This document shows positions 6,442 to 13,746 of a stretch of DNA of 23,957 nucleotides, in pieces. The position numbers were made by a program, and so were the translations under genes. The stretch comes from Fimisoma avicola. GTDB taxonomy: Bacteria; Bacillota; Clostridia; Peptostreptococcales; Anaerovoracaceae. The stretch lies in the NCBI GenBank assembly GCA_018714945.1, contig DVMO01000151.1, forward strand, positions 1 to 23,957, in the 5' to 3' direction. Numbering within the stretch: the first letter of the stretch is position 1; the number at the start of each line of letters is the position of its first letter. Under the pieces are notes generated by a model that saw nothing but the letters and a program-made list of their open reading frames with translations, was not told the DNA's origin and did no database searches.

Positions 6442-7899
6442 ATGAAAGATTTTAAGACAGTTACACTGGATTTTATAAATGAATTTATGGATTACAGTCA
6501 TCAGATACCAAAAGGCGGTGTCATCAGCCACATCACAGAAGATCAGCTGGCAAAGATCGACTCCATGGATATACCGGAAAAAGGCAGGGATCTTGAAGAA
6601 GTCATAAAAGAAATGTGCGGCGATATAATGCCGTACGGCAATCATTCTTCCCATCCGAGATTTTTCGGCTTTGTTCCGGGAACAACATCTCCGCTTTCCT
6701 GGCTTGGTGATATCATTACCACGGCTTATAACCGCCATGGAGGAAGTGTGGCCAATCAGCCGGGAATATGGAGAGCCGAGCAGAGACTGACAAGATGGCT
6801 GTGTGATGCGGCGGGTTTTCCTGAAACTGCAGGCGGAACATTTGTATCCGGCGGTTCCATGGCAAACCTGACGGCAATGACCGCAGCCAGGGACCATTTG
6901 CTTTCTGAGGAAGAGTGGCATATGGGTACTGCTTATGTGTCAGATCAGACCCATAGCTCTGTGGCAAAGGGCTTGAGGATATTAGGTATCGGAAACAGCA
7001 GGATAAGGGTCATACCCACAGACGACAGATTCTGCATGGTGACAGACCTGCTGGAAAAGGCCATAAAAGAGGATATCAGAAAAGGCTTCAGACCTTTTAT
7101 AGCCATTGCGTCTGCAGGAACCACCAACACCGGAAGCGTCGATGATTTTGGCAGGATACGCCGCATATGTGACAAATATGATATGTGGATGCATGTTGAC
7201 GGAGCTTTCGGAGCTTCTGTACTGCTTTCCCAAAAATACAGAAAGGAACTTGATGGAATCGAGAAGGCGGACAGCCTCAGCTGGGATGCTCACAAGTGGC
7301 TTTTTCAGACATTCGGATGCGGTATCGTTCTGGTAAGGGATCAGAAACATCTGCTGGAGAGTTTCAGCGTTCATCCGGAATATCTCAAGGATCTTGAAAA
7401 AGACGGAACACTTGTGAATCCGTGGGACATGAGCATAGAGCTGACCCGCCCGGCCCGGTCAATGAAGCTGTGGCTGACATTGCAGGTAATGGGAAAGGGC
7501 AAGGTCAGCGGAGACATTGAGCATGGCATTGAAATGGCCCGCTGGACAGAAGAGAAGATAAAAAATAATGAAAACATTGAGATAATTTCCCACGCAAAGC
7601 TGGGAATGATAAATTTCCGGTATGTGCTGGAGGGCCTGACGGAAGAACAGACAGACAGGCTCAATGCTGCCATATCTGAAAAGATGCTGTCTGACGGATA
7701 TGCCGGAGTGTTCACCACTGAACTGAAGGGGAAAAAAGTACTGCGGATGTGCATCCTGCATCCTGATGTCACAAAAGAGGAACTGATGAACACATTGATA
7801 CTTCTCGAAAAATATTACGGAGAAGCTGCCGGCGAGTTCAGAAAAGCCATACTGTCAGAAAACATAAATTGTTGCCATGAGGACAGATTTATGGTATAA
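6442..7899 (+). CDS. PLP-dependent aromatic-amino-acid decarboxylase-like (group II) enzyme
   Basis: 485 residues, the usual length. The PLP lysine is K285 in SWDAHKW. H251-V-D253-G-A is the strand whose Asp pairs with the pyridine ring, and H171 in DQTHSS is at the expected ring-stacking position. SGGSMAN (136-142) binds phosphate. SHPRFFGFVPG (70-80), SWLGDIITTAY (86-96), GTAYVSDQTHSSVAKGLRI (162-180) and ELTRPARSMKLWLTLQVMG (333-351) closely recall the Ruminococcus gnavus tryptophan decarboxylase, so tryptamine or phenethylamine production is plausible. The substrate is not proven; tyrosine, phenylalanine and tryptophan enzymes share these motifs. A GGGGGAT ribosome site precedes ATG 6442. 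The TAA stop overlaps the -10 of the next promoter. No amino acid/amine antiporter gene lies nearby, so an acid-resistance role has no local support. Confidence 0.88.
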   Translation: MKDFKTVTLDFINEFMDYSHQIPKGGVISHITEDQLAKIDSMDIPEKGRDLEEVIKEMCGDIMPYGNHSSHPRFFGFVPGTTSPLSWLGDIITTAYNRHGGSVANQPGIWRAEQRLTRWLCDAAGFPETAGGTFVSGGSMANLTAMTAARDHLLSEEEWHMGTAYVSDQTHSSVAKGLRILGIGNSRIRVIPTDDRFCMVTDLLEKAIKEDIRKGFRPFIAIASAGTTNTGSVDDFGRIRRICDKYDMWMHVDGAFGASVLLSQKYRKELDGIEKADSLSWDAHKWLFQTFGCGIVLVRDQKHLLESFSVHPEYLKDLEKDGTLVNPWDMSIELTRPARSMKLWLTLQVMGKGKVSGDIEHGIEMARWTEEKIKNNENIEIISHAKLGMINFRYVLEGLTEEQTDRLNAAISEKMLSDGYAGVFTTELKGKKVLRMCILHPDVTKEELMNTLILLEKYYGEAAGEFRKAILSENINCCHEDRFMV

Positions 7900-7900
7900 T
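7872..7900 (+). promoter_or_regulatory. Strong promoter inside the decarboxylase 3' end, driving the CNNM leader
   Basis: TTGCCA (7872-7877), 17-bp spacer and TATAAT (7895-7900), with TG at the extended -10 position (TGGTATAAT). The decarboxylase stop codon TAA is part of the -10 box. Expected transcript start is near 7907. Confidence 0.75.
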
Positions 7901-7936
7901 CTATCCGTATCAATATTTCAGGAAGGTAAGACAGTA

Positions 7937-8047
7937 ATGGAAGACAGCTCCGACGGCGGAGGGAAACTGCTTTTTAGCAATTTATTTTCAAAACGGAGAG
8001 AGATCATAACAGAGATTATCAAAAGGTACAGAAGTCGGTGCAGATGA
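7937..8047 (+). CDS. Possible 36-residue leader peptide
   Basis: The ATG at 7937 follows GGAAGGTAAGACAGTA. The peptide starts MEDSSDGGGKLLFSNLFSKR and ends in an Arg-rich stretch (KRYRSRCR). The TGA stop (8045-8047) lies inside the loop of the terminator hairpin, so a translating ribosome would cover the ascending arm of that hairpin. Its existence is supported only by position and ribosome site. It may be chance. Confidence 0.35.
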   Translation: MEDSSDGGGKLLFSNLFSKRREIITEIIKRYRSRCR

Positions 8048-8067
8048 GCCGGGTCCTGTGCCTTTTT
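8021..8067 (+). terminator. Intrinsic terminator or attenuator in the CNNM leader
   Basis: AAAAGGTACAG (8021-8031) pairs with CTGTGCCTTTT (8056-8066) with one G-T wobble. An inner CGG/CCG stem (8036-8038 with 8049-8051) surrounds a 10-nt loop. The T-run follows directly. It is well formed and sits about 160 nt from the expected transcript start. Confidence 0.7.
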
Positions 8068-8139
8068 GTGATTAGATGATTTTCGCCTCCCGCAGGGCGC
8101 AAAACTGCGGAATACTTATTTTTTAAACTGGAGAATCAT

Positions 8140-9477
8140 ATGAACGCTTTACTATTACTTATCGTACTTATCGCTTTGAACGCCATGTTTGCGGCAACGG
8201 AGATCGCTGTGATCTCAATGAACGATGTAAAACTGAAGAACATGGCAGAAGACGGGGACAAAAGAGCTAAAAGACTGGTAACTCTTACGGATCAGCCCAC
8301 CAAATTTCTTTCCACGATCCAGGTTGCCATAACTTTGGCCAGCCTGCTGCAGAGTGCGGTGGCTGCGGACACATTTGCCGATCAGATCGTACAGAAGCTG
8401 GTCGAAGCAGGTGTGACCATTTCGCCAAGCGTGCTGAACGGCATTTCGATCATCGTGATAACCATGATACTTTCATATTTTACGCTGGTGTTCGGAGAAC
8501 TTGTGCCAAAGCGTGTCGCCATGAAAAAGACCGAAGGCATAGCCCTTGGAATGTCAGGGATCCTTTATTGGGTGGCAAAAGTATTTGCTCCTATTGTATG
8601 GCTGCTGACCAAATCGACAAACGGCATACTCAGACTTCTGAGGATCAACCCGGAAGAGGAAGACAGCACAGTTACCGAGGAATCCATCAAGATGATGCTG
8701 GCAGAAGGAAAGGAAAAAGGTACCATCCATCCGGAAGAAGACGAGCTCATACAGAATGTCTTTGAATTTGACGATATAGACGCAGATGAGCTCTGCACCC
8801 ACAGGCGGGATGTTGTAGCCCTTAGCATAACAGACGATCTTGAGGAGTGGAAGGAGACGATCAATTCTTCAAGATATACCAAATACCCCGTTTGCGGGGA
8901 GACTCTCGACGATATAATAGGCGTTTTGGACACCATAGATTATTTCCACTATGAAGGCATGCAGACCAAGGAAGAACTGATGAAAAATGTAGTCAGAAAA
9001 GCACTGCTGGTCCCAGAGAGCATGAAGGCCAACGCCCTGTTTGCACGGATGAGAGAAAAAAGAGAGTATTTTGCCGTAGTGATCGACGAATACGGCGGAA
9101 TGACAGGGATAGCCACCCTGCACGATATAATGGAGACACTTCTGGGGGATCTTACTTCGGAGGAAGAACCTGTAAAACCTGAGGATATAATCGAACTGGG
9201 AGAAAACTGCTGGGAAATCCAGGGAGGAGCAGATCTTGAAGATGTCGATGAACTGGTGGAAGGCGAGATGCCGACAGATGTGTACGATACTTTCAGCGGG
9301 TTCGTATGCGGAGTCCTTGGGAGGATCCCAGAGGAAGGGGAGAATTTCACATGTCTGTGGGGCAATTATGAAATACAGGCGCATGGCGTCAAAAATCATA
9401 TGGTGCAAAGCGCCGTGATGAAGAAGATAAAAGAAGATGATCCGGCAGAAGATAATGCTCCTGCCGGAGAAAGCTAA
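8140..9477 (+). CDS. CNNM/CorC (HlyC)-family transporter, DUF21 + CBS pair + CorC domain
   Basis: 445 residues in the classic CNNM/CorC layout. The DUF21 membrane domain covers about 1-170 with spans near 1-18, 95-120 and 135-160. It includes STIQVAITLASLLQSA and GELVPKRVA, typical of this family. A CBS pair follows at about 195-320 (HRRDVVALSI; MREKREYFAVVIDEYGGMTG). The C-terminal CorC/HlyC domain covers about 335-435 (GADLEDVDELVEGEMP, DTFSGFVCGVLGRIP, CLWGNYEIQAHGV). Family members act in magnesium (or cobalt) export and resistance; older annotation calls them hemolysins, without lytic evidence. A TGGAGA ribosome site precedes ATG 8140. The gene sits behind the unusual leader, which may sense a condition linked to cation balance. 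Its stop overlaps the convergent MATE gene stop. Confidence 0.92.
   Translation: MNALLLLIVLIALNAMFAATEIAVISMNDVKLKNMAEDGDKRAKRLVTLTDQPTKFLSTIQVAITLASLLQSAVAADTFADQIVQKLVEAGVTISPSVLNGISIIVITMILSYFTLVFGELVPKRVAMKKTEGIALGMSGILYWVAKVFAPIVWLLTKSTNGILRLLRINPEEEDSTVTEESIKMMLAEGKEKGTIHPEEDELIQNVFEFDDIDADELCTHRRDVVALSITDDLEEWKETINSSRYTKYPVCGETLDDIIGVLDTIDYFHYEGMQTKEELMKNVVRKALLVPESMKANALFARMREKREYFAVVIDEYGGMTGIATLHDIMETLLGDLTSEEEPVKPEDIIELGENCWEIQGGADLEDVDELVEGEMPTDVYDTFSGFVCGVLGRIPEEGENFTCLWGNYEIQAHGVKNHMVQSAVMKKIKEDDPAEDNAPAGES
9441..9468. terminator. Candidate bidirectional hairpin at the convergent CNNM/MATE ends
   Basis: TCCGGCAG (9441-9448) and CTGCCGGA (9461-9468) form a perfect 8-bp stem with a 12-nt loop inside the last codons of the CNNM gene. 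No T-run follows on the plus strand and only a weak T-rich stretch follows on the minus strand, so termination is uncertain. Confidence 0.4.
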
Positions 9478-10844
9478 AATGTCTCATGGACTGGATCAAA
9501 GTCAGGCAGATCAGGCCTGTCTGTCTCTTTCCGTACTTTTAACAGTATAATGAATGATAAAACCGCAGCCATTACCGAGGTGCCGGCAAAGTTGAGCCAA
9601 ATGCCCGTAAGTCCCATAGGCCAGAGGATAAAGATCAGGACCACAGGGAATATGAGGGCAGTAGATACAGATATGAGAGCGGCAGGCAGCGGTTTTTCTA
9701 TTGCAAGCATATAGCTTTGGGTAGCAAAAGAGAACCAGCGGGTGATATATGTAAGGCAGAACAGTTTCAGGGCTGCAACTGACATCACCATGACATCTCC
9801 ATCAGGCTGCGACATGAACAGTTTTGTTATGAAGTCCGGAAAAAGGGCAAGCACGGCCACTGCCAGCAGAGATATGATACAGCTTGCACTGAAACAGCAC
9901 TTTTCTATGCTGCGGACCCTTGAAAACTTTCCTGCTCCCCAGTTATAACCGACAGCAGGCTGCAGAGAATCACACATTCCGTAAAGAAGAGGTTGGATAA
10001 AGCCGTCGGTGAACATCAAGATGCCGTAAACTGAAACTGCTGTTTCTCCGCCCAGGCGCACAAGTATGGCGTTCATCAGTATGGAGGTTATCCTGCCCGC
10101 TATGTTATTGAGAAAATTCGGACTGCCGCATGTTATGATCCTTCGTATCATGACTTTTGTGAAACGGGGACGGCAAAACCGGAGCAGCGCTTTTTTCCTT
10201 ACAAAAGGAATGAAGGCTATGGCTGCGCATACAGACATGCTGATACAGGTAGCCAGGGCAGCGGCCCATATTCCCCATCCCATGACGCCGAGGAAGAAGA
10301 ACTCAAGTCCGGCACTGAGGGCAGACATCAGGATGTTCAGCAGCATGCTGCTCCGTATATATCCACAGATCCTCAGATAATTGTCCACGGCAAAGATTAT
10401 GGTAGTCACCGGGGAGCAAAGGGCGTAGACACGCAGATACTGCACCGCAAAATCAGCAAACAGGCCTTCTGCTCCCATCAAGCTGATGAGCAGAGGCGCA
10501 GCGGTGAACATGATCCCGCCGATCAGTACGCCTGTGACAAAGATCATAAGGCATGCACATGAAAAAATATTATTGGCATGTTCAAAATGCTTTTTTCCCA
10601 GACTGACTGATATGGGCACTGCAGAGCCTACACCTATAAGATCTGCCAGAGAAAAGTTTATGATAACAAAGGGCATTGCCAGATTTAGGGCAGCAAAGGC
10701 TGTGCTGCCAACGAACTGGCCAACAAAGACGCCGTCGAGAGTCTGATACAGTGCTGATGCCAGCATGCTCACTGCTCCGGGAACAGATGCTATGAAAAAC
10801 AGTTTCAGCGGCGGCGTCTTTGAAAACAGCGTCGTTGAATTCAT
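9474..10844 (-). CDS. MATE-family multidrug/Na+ efflux transporter
   Basis: 456 residues, with about twelve hydrophobic spans in two related halves. SVPGAVSMLASALYQTLDGV and the FVGQFVGSTAFAALNLAMPF stretch near the N-terminus, and GYIRSSMLLNILMSALSAGL in the middle, are characteristic of the MATE fold. MATE proteins export cationic drugs or dyes in exchange for Na+ or H+. The substrate here is unknown. The ATG (10844) directly follows the TAA of the marR-type gene on the minus strand, and its ribosome site AAGGAGG lies inside that gene, so translation is coupled. The stop TAG overlaps the convergent CNNM stop by a few bases. It belongs to a self-regulated MarR-efflux operon. Confidence 0.93.
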   Translation of the reverse strand: MNSTTLFSKTPPLKLFFIASVPGAVSMLASALYQTLDGVFVGQFVGSTAFAALNLAMPFVIINFSLADLIGVGSAVPISVSLGKKHFEHANNIFSCACLMIFVTGVLIGGIMFTAAPLLISLMGAEGLFADFAVQYLRVYALCSPVTTIIFAVDNYLRICGYIRSSMLLNILMSALSAGLEFFFLGVMGWGIWAAALATCISMSVCAAIAFIPFVRKKALLRFCRPRFTKVMIRRIITCGSPNFLNNIAGRITSILMNAILVRLGGETAVSVYGILMFTDGFIQPLLYGMCDSLQPAVGYNWGAGKFSRVRSIEKCCFSASCIISLLAVAVLALFPDFITKLFMSQPDGDVMVMSVAALKLFCLTYITRWFSFATQSYMLAIEKPLPAALISVSTALIFPVVLIFILWPMGLTGIWLNFAGTSVMAAVLSFIILLKVRKETDRPDLPDFDPVHETF

Positions 10845-11273
10845 TTATATTTCCTCCTTGAGATGATCTACATATTTTGCTGTCATGGACAGCAAAAGCG
10901 TCCGTTCTTCAATGCTCATGCACCGCAGCGCCCTTGTTTCTGCCTGAAAGACCGGGAGTATTATCCTGCTGACAAGATCACGGCCGCTGTCTGTCAGGAC
11001 GATCTCCTTGGTTTTCTGACTGTCTGCTGCCGGTATGAGCCTGAGCATCTCCTGAGCCTCAAGCCGCTTTAAAGCAGAATTTATAGTCTGAGGAGGCCGG
11101 TGCCACAGCCTGCACATATCTTTCTGAGTCATCCGGGTATTGCTTTCCACGAGAGAATACAGGATCCAGAGAGCAGAGTCGGACAAACCGTGTTCTTTTG
11201 CGTATATATGATATATTTCGTCAAGTTCCCGGTAGAGCCGGTTAAATTGGATGATATCTCTGTCCATGGTCAT
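10845..11273 (-). CDS. MarR-family transcriptional regulator
   Basis: 142 residues. A dimerisation helix (FNRLYRELDEIYHIYAKEHG) leads into a winged helix-turn-helix: LSDSALWILYSLVESN, TRMTQKDMCRLWHRPPQTIN, SALKRLEAQEMLRLI and the wing AADSQKTKEIVLTDSG. It is first in the operon with the MATE efflux gene, so it most likely represses both and is released by a compound the pump exports. The first ATG (11273) has GAAAGGA only a few bases away. A second in-frame ATG (11267, MDRDII) gives better ribosome spacing and is equally likely. Its promoter contains a perfect palindrome, described separately. Confidence 0.92.
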   Translation of the reverse strand: MTMDRDIIQFNRLYRELDEIYHIYAKEHGLSDSALWILYSLVESNTRMTQKDMCRLWHRPPQTINSALKRLEAQEMLRLIPAADSQKTKEIVLTDSGRDLVSRIILPVFQAETRALRCMSIEERTLLLSMTAKYVDHLKEEI

Positions 11274-11314
11274 TTTCCTTTCATTGAAGCTGGCAGCCTC
11301 ATGTATTCCAGAGG

Positions 11315-11343
11315 ATTATAATCCGAAATCGGATAAATGTCAA
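11315..11343 (-). promoter_or_regulatory. Consensus promoter of the MarR-MATE operon with operator in the spacer
   Basis: On the minus strand TTGACA (11343-11338), exactly 17 bp, then TATAAT (11320-11315): a full match to the housekeeping sigma consensus. The palindrome ATCCGAAATCGGAT (11321-11334) fills most of the spacer. A second palindrome, GGATTATAATCC (11313-11324), overlaps the -10 and shares a half-site with it. A MarR dimer bound here would cover the polymerase site. Confidence 0.85.
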
Positions 11344-11502
11344 CGAGAGGATAAGTTCATATCTTGTATAAAACACTGAGAAAAATTCATCCTGCGGTAA
11401 AGAAAAATATGCTGATACTCTACGATGCGTAGGTTGTCTGCCTCCGGAAAAGATGTTAAGGTAAGAGACGAAGCCGAAAACAAAAAAGGAGAGATCGACA
11501 GA

Positions 11503-12086
11503 ATGGATAATTATATCACCGGTGCTGCCATCAGGGCGCTGAGGGAAAAAAACGCCTTACACAGCAGCAGCTTGCAGAAAAACTGTGCGTTAGCCATAAG
11601 ACTGTTTCAAAATGGGAAACGGGAAAAGGTTTTCCTGACATTTAATTGATCGAGCCGCTGGCCGATGTGCTCAAGATATCTGTCCCGGAATTACTGTCCG
11701 GAGAACAGGTCATCAATTCAAACCGTTCGGCCAACATGTTAAGATCAAATCTTTATGTGTGCCCCATATGCGGAAACATCATCCACTCTACGGGTTCGGC
11801 AATGATATCATGCTGCGGCGTTGTCCTGCCGTCCTTAGAGGCAGAAGAGGCCGAAGGGGAACACCAGATGATATGGGAAAAATCTGAAGATGAAATCTTC
11901 ATATCAATGGATCATCCCATGACAAAAGACCATTATATTTCATTTGTGGCATATTGCACAGGAGAACGGTTTGAATCAGTGAAGCTTTATCCGGAAAGCG
12001 GCATAGAAGTACGCTTTTTCAGCCGGGGAGGCGGGGTGCTGTATTGGTACTGCAATCATCACGGATTGTTTAAAAAGAGGATTTAA
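11503..12086 (+). pseudogene. XRE-type HTH with desulfoferrodoxin-like domain, broken by frameshift and stop
   Basis: The ATG at 11503 follows AAGGAGAG. The frame reads MDNYITGAAIRALREKNAL, then one base seems to be missing at 11559-11561 (expected TTAACACAG, found TTACACAG). In the shifted frame the helix-turn-helix continues as QQQLAEKLCVSHKTVSKWE and TGKGFPDI until an in-frame TAA at 11643. The same frame then continues LIEPLADVLKISVPELLSGE and a C-terminal domain with YVCPICGNIIHSTG, SCCGVVLP, MTKDHYISFVAY and LYWYCNHHGLF, as in desulfoferrodoxin (class II superoxide reductase)-like folds. Both lesions are in the DNA-binding half. The C-terminal part could still be translated separately, but no good start precedes it. 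A CTACG/CGTAG palindrome at 11420-11432 may be an old operator. Confidence 0.85.
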
Positions 12087-12092
12087 GAAAAG

Positions 12093-12125
12093 AACCCCCT
12101 CCGAGGCGTGCCATCGGAGGGGGTT
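12093..12125. terminator. Bidirectional terminator between convergent genes
   Basis: AACCCCCTCCGA (12093-12104) and TCGGAGGGGGTT (12114-12125) form a perfect 12-bp stem with a 9-nt loop. Read on the minus strand it is followed by CTTTTCTT, so it best serves the minus-strand M20-like gene. A second hairpin (TCATCTGCT/AGCAGATGA, 12135-12159) lies between it and that gene. Confidence 0.85.
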
Positions 12126-12163
12126 ATCTGCAGGTCATCTGCTTTATTTGAGCAGATGATCTG

Positions 12164-13597
12164 TTATTCAGCAGTTTCGAGAGTTCTCATATATGTTATG
12201 ACAGCGCCGGCAAAGTTGTCGGTTGTCCGTTCTGTAACGCCTGCGGCCATGATTTCAATATTGGAGTTTTTCTCGTAGATTATGCCGCACGGAGTCACTT
12301 CGGCCATATTTACGCTTTCAAGATCTGTGCTGTGATATTGGTCGTATGATTCACGGAAAGCCACTTCAAAAGGCTGGCTGGACTCGTCTATTTCAAAAGG
12401 CGCATATTGAGAAACCTGTTCAAAGGTTATGTTTGAAAGACCTGATGTAGTCTGATATATTTCTGCCATTTCTGACAGGAGAGCATCGTCCCAGCTTGAA
12501 GCTGACACTTCCAGGACCAGCTGGCTGCCGTCTAAATTGATATAGCCCATGTTGACTATTGATGCTACATTGCCGTTGTCATCTTTATAATGTACGCCGC
12601 AAGGAGAGGTGTACATAAGGCTCACAAGGCTCTCAGCATCCTGTGAACTCAGCACTCTCGAAGGCATTTGGGCAGGTTCTACAGTATATTGGACTCCAGG
12701 ATATTTATCCTGATACTCACTGTAAAAATCCTCTATTTCGCTTTCCATCCTGTTCTCAAAGCGGGTGAGGGAGCTTTCGTTTACAACTATGGTAACAGAT
12801 GCAGATGCAGGGAGCATGTCTGCGTCTGTGCCGCCTGTAAATGAGGCCACCTCAAACAGGGTGGAATGGGACTTAAAGTATGCCAGCAGATCGCCTAAGA
12901 TCTTGATAGGGTTTGGATCGCTGGCTGATAGGCTTGAAAAGCTCTGGGCAGGCAGTCCGGAAATGGTGATGGTATAAGCGTTGTCATATGCAGGAGATGT
13001 ATACTGCACATCTTTCGTAAGGAGGAACTCCTCATATCCTCCTGTAACAGTGGCGATCCTTGAAGATGTGCAGTTGCCCAGGTAGATCACCTGGCATCCA
13101 TCAGGAAAATATTCTGATGACAGGGCAGAAGCCGGGTCAAGGCTGCCTTCTTTTCTTGATATGAATATAACTTTATATTCTCCATGGGGTTCATCGTTCT
13201 TGGCGGCAGTAAAGGCTGATACGATGCTGTTTTCGTAATTACCCATACATGTATGATCATATTCGGTGACAAGGACCACAGGCGCTTTATCTTCATATCC
13301 ATCAGATGCAGGCAAGGAGTAGATAACATTGTTATGGTCATCTATCTTGCTTTTGATACCTTTGTTTTCTGCCCAGTTGTTAAGGTATTCTGCGACGCTT
13401 TCCTGGTCCGTCATTGATGCGTAAGAATCCCTCAGATCTGTCCTGTATGCTGCTACACGGCTTTCGACGACTTCTGTCAGTGTAGGCGGCTGGTTATCGT
13501 TCCGTGAACTGATAAAATAGATTATCCCTCCGGCTATGGCTGCGACAGCGATTATCGCCGCTGTTATCATAATGATCATCTTTGTTTTCTTGCTCAT
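12164..13597 (-). CDS. Membrane-anchored M20/PepD-like protein, probably inactive
   Basis: 477 residues with a KKTK start and one hydrophobic span (about 7-30), giving an N-terminal anchor with the rest outside the cell. The body follows the aminoacyl-histidine dipeptidase (PepD, M20) layout: VAEYLNNWAENKGI (68-81), PVVLVTEYDHT (106-115), ITISGLPAQSFSSL (210-223), ILGDLLAYF (233-241), ASFTGGTDADMLPASASVTI (251-270) and a C-terminal TPCGIIYEKNSNIEIM (435-450). PepD has GHxD, GADNG and TxDEE metal motifs; at the matching places this protein has TEYD (H changed to E), NYENS and SRKEGS. Several metal ligands therefore seem lost, suggesting a binding or scaffold role. The alignment is by eye. A terminator follows. 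No operon partner is visible. Confidence 0.7.
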   Translation of the reverse strand: MSKKTKMIIMITAAIIAVAAIAGGIIYFISSRNDNQPPTLTEVVESRVAAYRTDLRDSYASMTDQESVAEYLNNWAENKGIKSKIDDHNNVIYSLPASDGYEDKAPVVLVTEYDHTCMGNYENSIVSAFTAAKNDEPHGEYKVIFISRKEGSLDPASALSSEYFPDGCQVIYLGNCTSSRIATVTGGYEEFLLTKDVQYTSPAYDNAYTITISGLPAQSFSSLSASDPNPIKILGDLLAYFKSHSTLFEVASFTGGTDADMLPASASVTIVVNESSLTRFENRMESEIEDFYSEYQDKYPGVQYTVEPAQMPSRVLSSQDAESLVSLMYTSPCGVHYKDDNGNVASIVNMGYINLDGSQLVLEVSASSWDDALLSEMAEIYQTTSGLSNITFEQVSQYAPFEIDESSQPFEVAFRESYDQYHSTDLESVNMAEVTPCGIIYEKNSNIEIMAAGVTERTTDNFAGAVITYMRTLETAE

Positions 13598-13746
13598 GTT
13601 AATCCTCAGTTTTAATCAAATATAGTATTTAATATTTTTCTCAAAAAATCTATAATATAATATCATAAAAAATCGTTCCGTGGGATGATTTCATAAAAAA
13701 TTCACAAAATTGTAAGAATGGCATGGCCGGAAGGGAGTATGAGACA

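Larger units (their letters stand above)
7907..8139 (+). promoter_or_regulatory. Structured leader upstream of the CNNM transporter gene
   Basis: A leader of about 230 nt lies between a strong promoter and ATG 8140. Elements in order: a small ORF (7937-8047) with a GGAAGG ribosome site; a CTCCG-ACGG-CGGAG hairpin (7949-7962); an intrinsic terminator hairpin (8021-8067); and two mutually exclusive pairings near the gene, CGCC/GGCG around 8084-8099 and CCGCAG/CTGCGG around 8089-8110. I see no strong second promoter after the terminator, so the transporter seems to depend on read-through. It does not match the M-box or yybP-ykoY riboswitch consensus I know. Confidence 0.5.

Noticed and set aside
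6441..6921. Minus-strand open frame of 165 codons within the decarboxylase gene
   Set aside because: It is a shadow of the decarboxylase reading frame, rich in Cys/Arg/His, without a start context.
7949..7962. CTCCG-ACGG-CGGAG hairpin resembling the ACGR-loop hairpins of guanidine-II (mini-ykkC) riboswitches
   Set aside because: That riboswitch needs two such hairpins close together and usually precedes guanidine exporters. I found no second one, and the downstream gene is a CNNM transporter.
7907..8072. 6S RNA, SRP RNA or tmRNA in the promoter-terminator interval
   Set aside because: The ends do not pair into a 6S-like rod, the conserved SRP loop is absent and no tRNA-like ends are present. 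Kept only as an unclassified leader or small RNA.
11420..11432. CTACG-ATG-CGTAG palindrome upstream of the broken XRE gene as a MerR-type operator
   Set aside because: It is short, no MerR gene is nearby and no promoter with the usual 19-20 bp spacer could be placed around it.
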